The notes beneath the pieces were generated by a model. The model saw only the letters and a list, made by a program, of their open reading frames with translations, ran no database searches and was not told the origin of the DNA. DNA of 64,000 bases from Oegoconia quadripuncta (Eukaryota > Arthropoda > Insecta > Lepidoptera > Autostichidae), in NCBI GenBank assembly GCA_949316235.1, contig OX438741.1, forward strand, positions 25,425,324 to 25,489,323, written 5' to 3'. Positions 13,701 to 28,700 of this stretch are shown here, one piece after another (the stretch's first letter is position 1; each line of letters opens with the position of its first letter). The position numbers were made by a program, and so were the translations under genes.

Positions 13701-16700
13701 CCACAAAGTCCTTAACAACCACGTTGTTAACATTAAGAATTACTATAACGTATATGGTCTGTTGCCTCAGACCATAGAATTAACGGTTTCAAATTGTAGT
13801 TATAACCTCTAATTTGCTGGATAATATAATAATATTCCCTCGGGGTTTTCTAAATTTTCATTCCTACCTGTATTTAGGTCACCACTTTCTTCAAAAATAT
13901 AAATTATATATAATTTTGAACGGTGACAGACAGATACCATTTTTGTGTACTTTTGAACGCTCCCACTTTTTAATAGAACATACTCGTAATACATTCATTG
14001 ATAATTTAGATACCTAACTGAAATTATAATGTATCCAACAAATAGTTTTGTGTTAGTAGTCCACTGGTTCTGTTGCAATGTTTTATAAATAATGAGATTC
14101 TAACGTTTCCGAGAAAAAATTTGCATAATGTATGCACCTACTTGTGAGTACATTGTTGACTTCCTATTGTTACTATTGACTGAGTCTTATAGAAAACAGG
14201 TAATGTACGCAAATCAGCTTACCAACGAACCAATGTCATTGTAACACTATGTGTCCATAAACCTAAAGGCGTGGCCATTGTCCAATAAGAGGCAAGAATT
14301 TCATCGCTTTCTCCGTTGGGCAGGTTGTATAGACCTAAGATATACAACGGAGGGTGCCGTGGCTGTGACACGATGACCCTTTTTACTTAACTTTAATATC
14401 GAGTTTTACTTGCAACGCGTTTGTCTTTACTACCTAGACTATTTGTAGCGTAGGCTAATATTCTAGACATCAATATCTTAGGGCCGTATTAATGAATCGA
14501 TCTTGAGATTAAGATCGCGTCTCAGTGTCAATACTATTTTTTTTATACTATTTTAATATGCAACAGATTCTCAAGCGTCAACTTAATTTCATCTCTTGAG
14601 ATTGCTTGAGAACGATTTATTAATACGGGCCTTTGGCAGTTTAATGGATCGAACTTTACAAATCGGTTATTTGCAAATCGTATAAGAAAATCTACCTTCA
14701 TTCAGTGAATCGGTGCAGAGATATGACGTAAAGCTCAACTTACTGAGACTCCTATCGTCATTGGAGGAAGAAAAGTAGGTTAGAAGGACTAATTAGGTCA
14801 CAGAAATTTCAGAACTTTACACTTACTATGTTTCTGCCAATCTTTCCCTTACCGTAACACGCCTTGAAATATTCTCTATATACCAGAACGCAAGAACTTA
14901 TAGTTAAAAACCTGTAAGTATATTACAATATGTAATATACATTTATCAATATAAATACACCCACCCATAAAAGTAAGTGGCATCGTACTAAAGCGGGTAA
15001 ACAAGTTTCTTCGTAAATGGTAGAGTTTTCTTTCTATACACAGAGTTGTTTGCGACTCGAGTTCGGAAGGTGTGGCAAACTTTATACGATTTTCAATTTG
15101 TACTTTGTACCAATATAAAGTTGATAAAGTTGGAATTATTCAATGAAATATAGATGTTTTCATCTGTTTCGGCGATTAGCAAGTTGTTTAAAATAAGCCA
15201 AAATATATTTATGCATATAGATTCGCCGTCCCGTTGTTCCAAGGATATCGTACAGTTGAATGTCAATACAATCCCGCTTTCATCGAATCGGATTATCTCT
15301 AAATCTTGGTATCGGCGAAACATTTGTTATTTTTTAAATTCTTCCCTCGAACCGACCTATCGGAAAAATAAGGAGCCGGCTGAAAAAAAAATCTTTCTAC
15401 CGATAAGCGGCGAACAGTGATTTCTATGTATAATTGTATCGATCTAGGATAATTCTGAATTCTGTATAGACTCGAGGATATGGCCCATAATCCACCACGC
15501 GGGCTCAGTGTTAACCTGTATGCCACCAACTTGGCTTAACGACTGCCTTCGATTGAAAACAACCGGGACCGACTATTGGTCGACCGAAACACTCGTATTA
15601 AAATGCCACTAGAAGTTACCAATCCAAGACTTAACCACGCTAGACATTGCTTAACTTCGCTAATCGAAAACGAATAGGAAATACTGCGCCCCGAGTGATT
15701 CAGTAATTGATTTGGCAGCACCTATTAACCTAAAAATCCCATTTTGCGAGAAAACGCTGGTCACTGATAGTCGTGTATTAAACGCAAAACTGCACGAATG
15801 CAGCTTATCGATCTATCGTAATTGCAGCCCTCCCTCAGTTTCTTCCTACCAACATGTTTTACCATGTCTTACCGTTAGATTCTGGCCTACAGCGGCCTGA
15901 TTGCTTCCACGACTACGCAGCTTAATAACTACCTTCTATCAGATTAACTACCGCTAGTAATCATTGGTTATATTACTATATTTCTAATGCATACTAACAT
16001 AAGAAATAGCTATGTAGGTATTCGCACGGAATTTATAACGTCATAGCAACATCAATTTCAAATAAAAGTTTTTGTCAGCATTACATCAGTGACAATCATG
16101 TTGACCTCTAACTTCATCCGTATGGGTTTAGCAGTATTATTAAACACATAGAGGCCGGGTCAATTTATTTAATAGTAAACTATAGTTTGGGAAATTGGTG
16201 GGAAACCGCCAAGGATGGAAATGTGTGGAAGAGTTTGAGGGAGGCCTTTATCCAGCAGTGGGACAAGATAAGCTATAAAAAATATATAGCTTTAACATTA
16301 AAGAGTGTGATTATATAAAAAGATAAGTTCTTTATTCTTCATAACATAACACATAGTTCGAAGAACTGATCACCGATGGACAGACCACGCGCCTGATGAA
16401 GATCGCGTGAATTCGTTGGATGTAGGTCGCTTCCATCCAACTGAAAATTTATAGGGGAGGCCTATTTTCAGCAGTGGAGATCCTATGGCTGATATGATAA
16501 CATATCCTAAAATATAAAGAGAATCAATGTGTGTACTCCATTCCTTATGTCTGATCTTCTGATGATTGCTGAACTAATAGCCTACTGTTACAACGTACAC
16601 AAGTTTAATCTCTGGGGTATGCAGCATAATTTAGTAACAAATGACAGTAATAATGACCCCTCATACCATGTGATTCAAACTCAGACGACTGCTTGAGCCG

Positions 16701-19700
16701 ATTCATCGGATGACGAACTACTTTCGTCTGTGTAAATGAAAGAAACAACTAACACTAAAAGAAATGCGCTTTAACTCGACTTCCCTTTTTGTTTTGTTTT
16801 TGTGTGCAATACCATTTTACTATCGAAGGGTCATAGTTTTTTTTCGGATTCTTGATTGTAGCCTCTTTGCAAATGAACCGTGCACTATTAAATTTATAAC
16901 TGTCACCTTGAAGAAGCAGCTGCACTTTCAACTTGATGGATCCAATCCTACAGTCACGGCACAGCTTGTTTTAAACACAGTCTTTAATGGAGGGATATTA
17001 GACTATTGTTCAGCGAGGTTTGCGACAGGTAGAACCCTATCAATTTTATTGTGAACTTGGCACGCATCTGCCATGAGATTTGGAGCATCACAATCTGGGT
17101 CAGTTGCTTAGTGTGGCGTCTTGATGCTCGTCTGCTTCGGTGGCAGGTCTAACAATGGCTGTAATTGTTCAATTGCCGCCCAACCACGATTATGAATGCT
17201 TCGTTACTCTTAAATTAACAAGTCATTTTTTATTTTTGAACATGACTAAGTATTCGATAGGTTTTAAGTGCTCTTTATAAAATAGCACAGTACTTGAATA
17301 TAGACTTCATTAAATAAAAATAAAATATCTTCAGACATATACACATCGCCATCTAGTTCCACAGTAAGCAACTATAGGCTTGCGTTGTGGATACCAGGCC
17401 CCTATTTCACCAAGTTGACAATTGTCAGCGACATATGTCGGCTGGCAATTGTCAACGGACAGGTGACAAATGACAATTTTGTAAATTATTTCGTATAGAA
17501 AAGCTTATAAACTTGACAGGCATTTTGTGACAATTGTCCTTATCTCAATCAAATGACAATTATGTTGTGAAACAAGAATCATTTTTTGAACTCGACATAT
17601 TTGTAGATTTGTCGGTAATTGTTGATATGAGATCGAGGCTGTGTCAGGCTAGCGTGACAATTGTAGTGTTTTCGTTGTTAATTACAAAATGGCTCTCCGT
17701 GAAAGCAGCAGTAGTGACAGTGATAGTGATTTAGATGAATAGGAGAATATATAGAGAACGAATAAATTTCTCCTTTGACATTACTGAATTAGCGTTTAAG
17801 GAAAAAATTCGAATTAGTAAAACCAGTGTCGAATACTTAATAAATGAAATCAGTGCGGTTATATTTTTTTGACAATTGTCGCACCTGTCAACTTGGTGAA
17901 ATAGGGGCCTGGTGTTTGATATACTACATAAATACATTTTTTTTGTAAATAAATATTTATTATTAATGAAAACATCCATAACTCTGGTACAAATGTCCGT
18001 ATTCATCACACAAACACATGTCCCTGGATTCGAACCCGCAACCTTTTGGTATAGTGGCCAGAGTTGCTAACCACTACACCAAACACGTCGTCGTCATTGG
18101 AATAAAATAGTGAGAGAGATCATTTCATCAATAATTGCAAATATACTCAAATAACGGTCATAGCAACGTTGAGCTAAAGTTGCAAAAACACATAGTAACG
18201 GCATTGATTGGACATTTTTACCGCTCGAGACAATGCAGGCTTTGTGCTAGTAGAGTCAATTGAGCAGCAAACAGGCCTTACAGCCTTGAACGCTCACATT
18301 CGTAATGAGTGAAAGGCACCACCTCGATCATACCAAGCGTGACTCACCCATAACATTTAATATTCTAATTCAATATCACTACATGCGTTTCAAATTTAGT
18401 AAATTTAAATACAACTGCGGTTATGACCGGAAACTTTTCACGAAACAGTAAGAACTAACCAATCAAATCGTTAAACTTGTTCATCTCATTTTTTCAACTG
18501 CACAACATCTGTAACTTGCTTGACTGGTACAAGATTTTACGCCACGGTCAGACCTCACTAACCCCGGATGGCAAACGAGCTAATAATGGGTTAAATTTCA
18601 TTAACCAAGTGAGTCCCTATTTACTTGTTAATATGATTCGAATCAATCAAGTAATCGTGGAAAAGTGTGTTAAAATTTTTATTCATTTGTTTTCGTTGTT
18701 GACAGTTCAATATGCTGTAGGTGGCTTAGTTTAATGAAATTCACGGTCATGCATTCGCACAGCATACAAATAAAAAATAATTTTTGATGACCAGTAGGAC
18801 AAAGAATAAATACAACTATAGTCTAGTAACTTGTTCTTGATAGTCATTCACCTGACCATTTGAATATCAAATGTCCATATAAACCCCAAAATATTATGCT
18901 CGTATGCTACGAGTAGTACAGCATAACAAGAGACGCATACCGTCTGTCTTACCAAAGGAGTAAACCTACCCCACCTGTCAATTCCTTTGAACACCGATTT
19001 CAGTTCAATCAAGCCTAGTAGTCGATTTCTACATGTCTCGGCTCGGCCAGTAACTCAATCTCCGGAGCTGAAGTGCTCTAGTGTAGATCTTTCACATGGT
19101 TAGATCTGAGGACACTCTAAACAAACGGCCGGTAGATACTGTCGACACACGACACCGAGCTACCGACACTAAACCGTTACGAGAGCATGATATGTACGAC
19201 TATTGACTACTCACCCATGACTCCTATCGACATGGGAATCGTCTCTATAAAGATTCATTGCGCATAGGAAATGTAATCATGGAAAGCTATCAATTCCTGG
19301 AAAAATTGATAGCTTCTGTCGTAAACGAAATATACTCTTATAAGTACAATTGCTCAGAAACAATGCTTGAAAATGCATAAATTGATAATTAAAAAACCAC
19401 CGAAAGCCTATAAAAATATCCAGATAAATAGATCCACTGATAAAGGTTAAATATCTTCGAAGCGTCTTAATTTCCATTAAAGACTAGCAACCAACGCCAC
19501 ACCTTCTGAAAAATAAAAAATCTGGTGCAGCCCGTTTGACGCTACAATTTTATAATTAGACAGACAGACATAGGGGTTACTTATAACACCCTCTTATCGG
19601 GAGATAAAAGAAATTTACGCTAAGAAAGTAAGATACTCAGATAATGTCAAAAAGCCGTATATAATTGAATTAAAACTATGTTATAAAATAATTTTATAAA

Positions 19701-22700
19701 ATTTAACAATAAACGTCATATTTTGAAGAACCCTACCAGTTATAACTAAAATAAATAATGAATGTTTTAGTAATACTTTAGTGTAAGATAGGATTATGAA
19801 CTCCCCGTCTACACATAAACCAAAGAGGTTTCTTTTAAAAAATAAAAACAAACTTTATACTTATTTGTATTTTGAGCCACCTGAGAACTTAATGTAATCA
19901 TCGAGAGACAAAGAGGGTGACGCCCTCGCAACAACTACACAATACGCGACCAATTCCACAGATTTGGGTCATTGAACATACGCCCACACTATTTAGCAAC
20001 ACTGGTATAATTGCTCGTTGGGACAACTTGCTAAACATCTTCCCAGTTCTGGTGAAATTTGGATAGATTGTGCGACCTGCCATCAATATTATGTGGTTAT
20101 TCATAGAATAGCGGACACAGGTATTTTTAACGTGTACGGTGAATATTTAATGATATGGAAATTCGGGTCGTGAAGGAGAATATTTATTCATGCTCATGGA
20201 TAAACAGTAGATCGGAAAACTCTTCCTGAATAACAAAGAGTCTTATCCAAGTTTTGGAATTTTAAAACGCGATAGGTATAAATCAATGTCTAGAAGCTGT
20301 ACTACACATCCTAATTTATCTACGAACATGCATACCAATATTGTCTAGTAGGCAAGCGTAGGTAAAATTAGGAATAGTGAAGACCTACATACATACAGTA
20401 ACATCGTTTCCCACCCAACAGAACTCGATACAAAATTTATTCCGTCAAAAATAAAGTAAAATTTAGAAATGTATGAAAAGGGGCAGCGCATATGATGGAC
20501 TTTTTGTAGGCCGGACAAAAAAATCCAAATCGGTAAATTTTGAACGCGAGGATGCAATATACGGTGCAACCAAAAAGTGCGGCCGACAAAAAATCTTTCA
20601 ACCAATCAAATACGCTTTACTGTTTAAACAAGGAAGGTACATCTTTCGTCTGCGCTGTCCCTTTTCACAAAGACATCTAAATAACTATTTTTGAAGAACT
20701 ATTTATGGGACTTGTCTATTTCGGTGGCACTATTTATGTACAGTTTTGTGGGATATAAATTATAATTATAGGTAAAGCAGTCTGCGTATGAGGATTGGAG
20801 GAATGAGGACACGTGCCGTCAGAATGCTCACTTAAAATATTGAATAACTCTTAAACTACAATAGCATAATTTTTTTCCTTTGGGCACTATTTGGCAGTTA
20901 TTCGGCTTTTGACTTTTTCGAAATAGCTGAATTTCTCTGTGTATATGCTAGCATCACGCACTTGATACAAGTCAAACAATCCCCGAATTAATAACAAAGA
21001 GTGTGCGAGAGAGTTGAAATGCTGGTCTTGAACCACTACGCATGTAGGCCCAATGAAAATCCACTAAGCACTGGACTGCTTAGTGGATTATTCTATTCCA
21101 CCACATTCACCGATTCTTCTTAAATATGCAGGGTTATCATTCAATGAAAAGCTATAGATAAAAATTCAGTGGTATAACTCAACGTGATATGATGTTCGGT
21201 CAACCTCCAACATAGTTATCACCTACCGGGTAGAAAAGATACGGATTGCTTATATTCTTACAGTTTGCGGCTGTAACAGTAAGTGGGTCAAACACATTGC
21301 ATCGTGTTGCGCGGCCCACTGAGGCGTGAATCTCGCACTCTTCACGATCATGCAGTCAGCGAACTCGCACGCTCTATTTGTTGCTAGTTTTTGTCGTATA
21401 TTCGCTCGAACATACACGGAAATGATATTTGGCAATTTGTTTATGTTTTCAAAGGTGAGCCAAATTCATAGCTCTGTAATAACAACACTGGATAAACAGA
21501 AAACCTTGAAACTAAACTTGGTAGAACTAACCAAAACACAACCGTGCTATTCAGCTAAATCCAAAAAGTGATTAATCGTTGAAGTCTAATTATAACTTAA
21601 AATATACACTTCTCTAATTTCTCGAGTCCGGGTGTCCAGGCAGGTTACTTAAACTTAAATAAGTACCGTCCAAGTTTTAGGTCAAATAATCAGAGATTTG
21701 CCCCAATTAAGTAGATATTACGTCTAATTTTAGTGAACTTACTTTATTTATAGAAGTCAAGAGTCGTGATCGGTTTGCATTTACACATTTTACAATGCCA
21801 GAGCCGCAATCATAATAAAAGTCGTGATTTGCGATTTCACCTTACAGATAAGCTCTCACAGAGGTAGCACTCGCGTTTTACAATTTGAACCACAATGTCC
21901 AATCTACATAAAACCAAAAACTCATTACGAAGGGGAAATCCTGCATTACCCCAATCCATTGGATAGGTATTATCGTGGGGACCCTATCGTGGAGGAAACG
22001 TGTTTTCCACATTTTCACATCACAAAGCGGGTGTCAGACTAGTCGATAGTGTAATTCTGTGTAATCTGTCCTTCACGAGCCATAGACCAGACAAATTGGG
22101 GTGCGGTGGCGGTAACCTTATATTAGTGACTGTAAATATTTCGTGAAATTATTTCTGATGACGGTTGGAACATGTTCACATTCCGGAACTTTACAGTTTA
22201 ATAAATATTGATGTTTGTTCTTTCGTCGCTACTGTTGGGGAACAGCCTCTTCTCATTGGTGCATTATCCACCACGCGGGCCCAATGCGTATTGGTAGATT
22301 TTTGTCAGACTAGTGGCCTCTTGACAGTCTGTGTTATACACAGACCCCCCCTGTAGGTCACCAACTTGGCTTAACGACTGCCTTCAATTGAACACAACCG
22401 AGACCAACTTTTTAACGTGCCCTCCGAAGCAGGGAAACCTCGTATTAAAATGCCATTAGTGGTAACCCATCCAAGGACTGGCCAGACATTGTTTAACTTC
22501 GCTATTCGAAAACGAATGCGATATGGACGATCAAAATACTTATTGATATACAGGTATGGTCACAAACAACAGCGTACATTATGCTACGACTCTATACAGA
22601 CGCCAACATAATATTTAACTCCAGTTTTACCGATTCTGAATAGTCTTTATAACTTTCTACATATACCACAACATTCCTAGAGCAAACCTCTCCACCCAGA

Positions 22701-25700
22701 CCTGACCATGTTGTTGTAGGATGACCGTGCATTCTAAACCCCTAGAGAAACTTTTAAAGGATGGTCAGGCCTCTCTAAACCTCCCCCAGAAGGGTGCGAT
22801 ATTTGGCTTTCACAAATATACTTGGCACTTGTGGCACTTTTGGCAAATTTGTATATTCATTGCCTTTTGGACTTTCGCAAACACTTGTGGTGCAGTCACA
22901 TTCGCTAAACGTTTTCGATTACCGAACGTTTGCAATGGTCAGTTCCTAAATCTGCAATCATTCACTGGTGGCACGAATTTTCTCTCCTTAAGCAGTCGGT
23001 TCCGGTTGTTTGTTTTGCACAGAAATCGGCTAGAAAATACTAGTGGCGACTAATCTGACATAAATGTATCAAACCACTCTGGACCCGCATAGCGGATTAT
23101 GCACTCTCTGTTAGTGAGAGGAGGCTGTGCCCCAACAGTGGGTAAGTCCGGCGATGTATTGCCTTTTGACAAAATACCTGCTCTTTATTAACACCTTTAA
23201 ATACCAGCCAGCAATAGCTTGTTGACACTTTTTATACGGGAAATCAAACACGGATGTAAAAGTGACTACAGAGCTGAGGTTAACGTATTCCAATGGAAGT
23301 TCACGCGTTTTTGCTTGCACATTGACGACGGAACGCCTATTACATACTATAATCAATTTCTTTCTGCATGTAAAACCATTGTACTTTGATTTACAATACG
23401 TGTACAAATTCAGAAGACTTACAGAAAGAATGAACTCGGTTATTCAATTTACATAACCCAGCGCAAAGAATTCGCGAGGAAATTTAATTATCAAAATTCT
23501 GATTACGCAAACTCTAGAGGAATTCCTTATCTATTTGATAATTTAATATTAGTACCTTGTTCGTTTGTTTTTCGTTCACGTGGCACGAAGCTTCACAATT
23601 ATATAATTTTTTTGCATAAAGATAGTTGAAGGGTCAAGGAAAGACATAAGTTGATACCCTTATTTTTTCTCGAAAAAAAAACATCCATGTTGGCGGAGCT
23701 ACAGGCGGATACGACTACCTAATTAATAATAAATTCTTGCGAAAGCAACATATTCGTTCTTCTCCAAACAGAGTAAATGAAATTTATTTGTCCCACAACC
23801 TACAAGCCCTTGGAAATACTTCGAGAAAGCTATTTATTTTGCTAGTTATGTGTAGAAACGCGTATTTACCAAGTTGCTCGGAAGGCGCACCTACGCAAAA
23901 CAAATAATAAAGAATACGCAATGCATGACGGTTTCTATGTCTGTACTTTGTAATTGATAATATTATTTTCATTTCCAGGTTGGGAGCTGAGGGGTCTGCA
24001 TTGTTACAAATTTTTCAACATTAGACATTCATGGGAAAAGGCCGCAGAACTATGTCGAAGGTAAGTACCTACTGGTTAAGATTTGTCGTTCTGCACTATT
24101 GCAAGATGGAAGAAAAAACGGTCTTTGAATGTTATAAAAAATTTGTTCGTGTTTCAGATACGGCAGCGAACTAATGGTAGTTGACACCTACACGGAAAAC
24201 AATATGACTGCCAGTATGGTGCCAGCCAGTCCCAGCAACAACCACTACTGGCTTGGATTAGCGACTGTAGACGATTTAAGAACGAATACCTTGGAATCGG
24301 CTGCTGGGACCCTGGTATCCCAATATGCTGGTTTTTGGGATTTAAGGCAACCGAACCCTAAAGAGGGAGAATGCGTCGACGTCCATGTCATGTCAGAAAG
24401 CCAATCGTGGGAGTTGACCACGTGCGAATCTCTACTGCCGTTCATGTGTAGAGCTAATGCTTGCCCCACTGGTTAGTACTTGTTTACACCGACATGGATA
24501 AGTAATGGAACTAATTTGTTAATTGAATTTAATTAGCAACCAACGGAAGCATAAACACCAATGCTAAGGTTGTTAAAACAATAGTTTGAACAATACCTTT
24601 CTTTTACAGGAACCTTCCATTGTTCGAACGGAAGATGTATAAACGCAGCCTTCAAATGTGACAAGCAAGACGATTGTGGTGATGCTTCGGACGAAATGGA
24701 CTGTGCTTCCGAATGCCACTTTTACATGGCCAGCAGTGGGGATGTAGTAGAAAGTCCCAACTATCCTCATAAGTACCCTCCTTTCAGCGAATGTAAATGG
24801 ACACTTGAAGGACCACAAGGTCAAAATATTGTATTACAGTTCCAAGATTTTGAAACTGAAAAGTCTTTTGATACTGTTCAAATCTTAGTGGGCGGCAGGA
24901 CCGAAGACAAATCTGTTAATTTAGCTACACTCTCAGGAAAACAAGATTTATCGAATAAGCTTTATGTGTCGGCTTCGAACTTTATGATAATTAAATTCAG
25001 TACTGATGGATCCGTAGAAAAGAAAGGCTTCCGAGCTTCCTGGAAGACTGAGTCATCTAATTGTGGTGGTTTACTTAGGGCCACTCCTCAAGGACAAGTA
25101 CTGACCTCACCCGGCTATCCAAATGGATACCCTGGTGGTTTAGAATGCATGTATATAATTGAAGCTCAGCCAGGGAGAATAGTCTCATTAGAAGTCGAAG
25201 ACTTAGAACTAGGAATGAATAGAGATTATATCGTTATTAAAGATGGAAATAGCCCCTCTAGCCCAGTCCTTGCAAGGTTAACTGGGCCAGGAGAGGAAAA
25301 TCAGAAAGTAGTAATATCGACAACAAATCATCTTTACATGTACTTCAGGACAAGCCTCGGAGATTCTAAAAAGGGATTCAACATGAGATACTCACAGGGT
25401 TGTAGAGCAACAATAATTGCAGCAAACGGAACATTTACTTCACCTGCATATGGGCTCACTAACTACCCCAATAATCAGGAATGTTTATATAGAATAAAGA
25501 ATCCAAATGGTGGACCGCTTTCTTTAGAATTCGACGAATTTAGCATTCATCCGTCCGATGTTGTACAAGTTTTTGACGGGGCTAGCACAAGTGGTTTAAG
25601 ATTACATTCTGAAAATGGATTTATAGTAAAACCAAGAATAACATTAACTGCTTCCAGCGGTGAAATGTTGATCCGGTTTGTTTCGGATGCATTACATAAC

Positions 25701-28700
25701 GGTGAAGGTTGGAAGGCGACATTCTCAGCAGGTAAACTTACTTAGTTAATAGTAGTTTAACTGTATGTTAAACTTTGTGGGATAAAGCTTGATGTCTTCA
25801 TGTATATTCATTTTCAGATTGCCCACCTTTGAAGTCCGGTACTGGTGCTCTAGCATCAAACAGGGATACCGCCTTTGGAACTATAATAACGTTTTCGTGC
25901 CCAATTGGTCAGGAATTTGCAACTGGAAAATCTCGAATAACCACCAAATGTATGGATGGAGGCAAATGGTCTACTAGTTATATCCCCAGCTGCCAAGGTA
26001 AACACTGAACACTACTGTCGCCCAATATTGACTGCTCAATTTTTAAGATTCAGTTAAGAATTTAATTTTCTTATTTTACAGAGGTGTACTGTGGTCCAGT
26101 GCCACAAATTGATAACGGATTTTCCATTGGCTCTACAAACGTTACTTACCGCGGTGTTGCTACTTACCAGTGTTATGCTGGTTTCGCCTTCCCAACCGGG
26201 CAACCGATCGAAAAAATTTCGTGTCTCTCTGATGGAAGGTGGGAAAGAACACCAACTTGCCTCGGTATGAGTTTAATATAGTTAATGAAATTTTTATTTA
26301 TGGAAGGTTTTCAACATGGAAACACTAACCTTACACCTTTTTTTACAGCATCACAGTGTGTAGCGCTTGCTGATGTTTCTCATGCTAATGTTACAATCTT
26401 AAATGGCGGAGGACGTAGCTATGGCACTATTGTAAGATACGAGTGCGAACCTGGCTATGTACGGTCAGGACAGCCCGTTCTACTCTGCATGAGTAATGGA
26501 ACATGGTCTGGAGATGTTCCTTCGTGCTCTAAAGCTTTGTGTCCGAAATTCCCCGAAATTAAAAATGGATTTATTGTTGATCAATCTAGAATTTACATGT
26601 TTGGCGACGAGGCACGTGTTCAATGCTTTAAAGGTATTTTTATTCTAAATTTTCTAAAGATATTCTTGCAAACATGAAACTTTCTTAAGCATTATTTATC
26701 ACGTATCAATTATTATAGGTTACAAACTCAATGGGCCCAGTGTACTTAAATGTGGACCAAACCAAGTATTCGATCCTGCACCAACCTGTGACGATATTAA
26801 TGAATGCCTTAGTAGCCAATGCGACACTGCATCAACAGAGTGCAAAAATACCCAGGGTGGGTTCTTTTGCTCTTGTCGCACTGGATTCGCGCCGAGCTTA
26901 GATTGCAGGCCAGTTGGTGATCTTGGTTTAATTAATGGCGCCATCCCTGACGAATCTATAACAACATCAGCACCGGAACCTGGATATTACAAAGGGGTGA
27001 ATATTATCAGCAAATCTTAATAAACAATCAGTCTATAAATTACTATTACTTATTCAGTGTTAGTTACTAAAATGGCATGTGGCCGCCCCACATAAGGATA
27101 AAACTACATATAAAGCATAACTTATTAGGAAAATAATAATTTGAACAATATTTTCTTTATAGATGGTACGTCTAAACAATGGAGGCGGATGGTGTGGAAA
27201 TAACTTGGAAGCGGGAGCGAACTGGGTTCTTGTGGACTTAAGAGCACCAACTATTATTAGAGGATTTAGAACAATGAGTGTGATGAGAGCTGATGGAAAC
27301 ATTGCGTTTACCTCTGCTATTAGAATCCAATATACTAATGACTTGACAGATATCTTCAAAGATTACACAAATCCCGATGGTACAGCAGTAGAATTCCGTA
27401 TTCTAGAGCCAACTCTATCTGTTCTAAATTTACCAATGCCAATCGAAGCGCAATATGTCAAATTCAAAATCCAAGATTATGTAGGAGCACCGTGTTTGAA
27501 ACTTGAAATTATGGGATGTGCTAGATTAGATTGCGCAGACATCAATGAGTGCAATGAAAGAAATGGAGGATGTGATCAGAAATGTCTTAACACGTAAGTT
27601 GAACCCTGTCTTACATTAATGAGTACCTATTCATTTATAATACAAAAGACACTATTAATATCAACAGCGTGTAGAAGCCCCCCTGTTTGTATCCCATTCT
27701 ATGAAAGTATTTGCCCTAATCGCCACGCTTGGCAGGTGGTTTGGCGATTACTGATTTTTGGGAATCTCTGCAGCAACACTGCTACGCTATTGCGTTCACT
27801 ATTTGTCGCCATAACGACACAAACGTGAAAAAGAACTAGCAGACTAGGTTTACGTTAAAATTAAAATATCTATTTTGTTTTCCAGGCCTGGCAATTTCTC
27901 ATGCGCCTGTAACATAGGCTACGAGCTATATTCCTCCAACGGTACAGCAGGATTTGCTATAGAAATGTCTGAAACAGGTGAAAGAGACGGGGACACGTAC
28001 CAGAGAAACAAATCTTGTGTACCAGTAATGTGTCCACTTCTGACCGCCCCAGAAAATGGCAAACTATTATCCACCAAAAACACTTATCATTTCGGGGACA
28101 TTGTACAGTTCCAATGTGACTTCGGTTACGTAATGTCTGGATTCTCTTCATTGTTGTGTACTTCAAGTGGAAACTGGAACGGAACTGCTCCCGAATGTCA
28201 ATGTAAGTATCTGCACTTGTAAATTAAACAATTAAGTAGATATGGTATATTCTTATGTTGTTATCGAATATGTGATTTCAAGGTGTGATAGTGGATCAGA
28301 TTTACAACAAATACATACAAAATATAGTGTCGTAAATATTCATTAGGTTTTGAGGTATTACCATCTTAAAAAATAGCAATTACACCCAAAAAAGCTACGT
28401 ACCTACCACAAGTAACTGATTTTTAATACAAAGTATAACGCATAGGTACATATAAATTAAAATCTTAGTGAAAGAACACTCATAAAAAATACGCCAAAGT
28501 TATTGAAATAATCATTAGTTTATACTCACAGAGTATTTTTGTATATATGTTTATACTTGCAAGTAAGGCGTGACATTAAAGTCACTGGGCAAAATTTTAC
28601 CAAACACATGCATTTACCTCCTCGATGCCATCATCATGTAATGTATACAATACAAATCATAAAAAAACTTGAGTATTTCATAAACTTTCATTTACGATAT

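Larger units (their letters stand above)
17330..18086 (-). mobile_element. SINE family 1, split by a nested DNA transposon
   Basis: The outer parts, 17330-17393 and 17914-18086, line up with the uninterrupted copy at 42080-42352: 'catcgccatctagttccacagtaagcaactataggctt', then 'tactacataaatacattttt', 'aaaacatccataactc' and the tRNA-like head in inverse ('gattcgaacccgcaacc', 'gctaaccactacacc'). The 520-bp insert in the middle is described next. Confidence 0.75.
4719..23978 (+). other. Large uif intron, 19.3 kb, packed with repeats
   Basis: This interval is bounded by the donor GTAAGT at 4719 and the acceptor 'atttccag' at 23971-23978. I found no nested gene. The open frames inside are short and without recognisable domains. 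It holds SINE, MITE and LINE-tail copies, listed separately. The long unassigned stretches 5880-7060, 7620-9825, 10520-11630, 11880-14480, 14635-15480, 18090-20470, 20670-22260 and 22525-23100 show only AT-rich unique-looking sequence apart from a small hairpin. Confidence 0.75.

Noticed and set aside
15093..15529. Overlapping open frames on both strands near 15.1-15.5 kb
   Set aside because: No splice signals, no domain, no family resemblance; random-length frames in intronic DNA.
22721..23053. 110-codon open frame on the plus strand
   Set aside because: No recognisable domain, no splice context, and it lies in the repeat-rich intron; probably chance.
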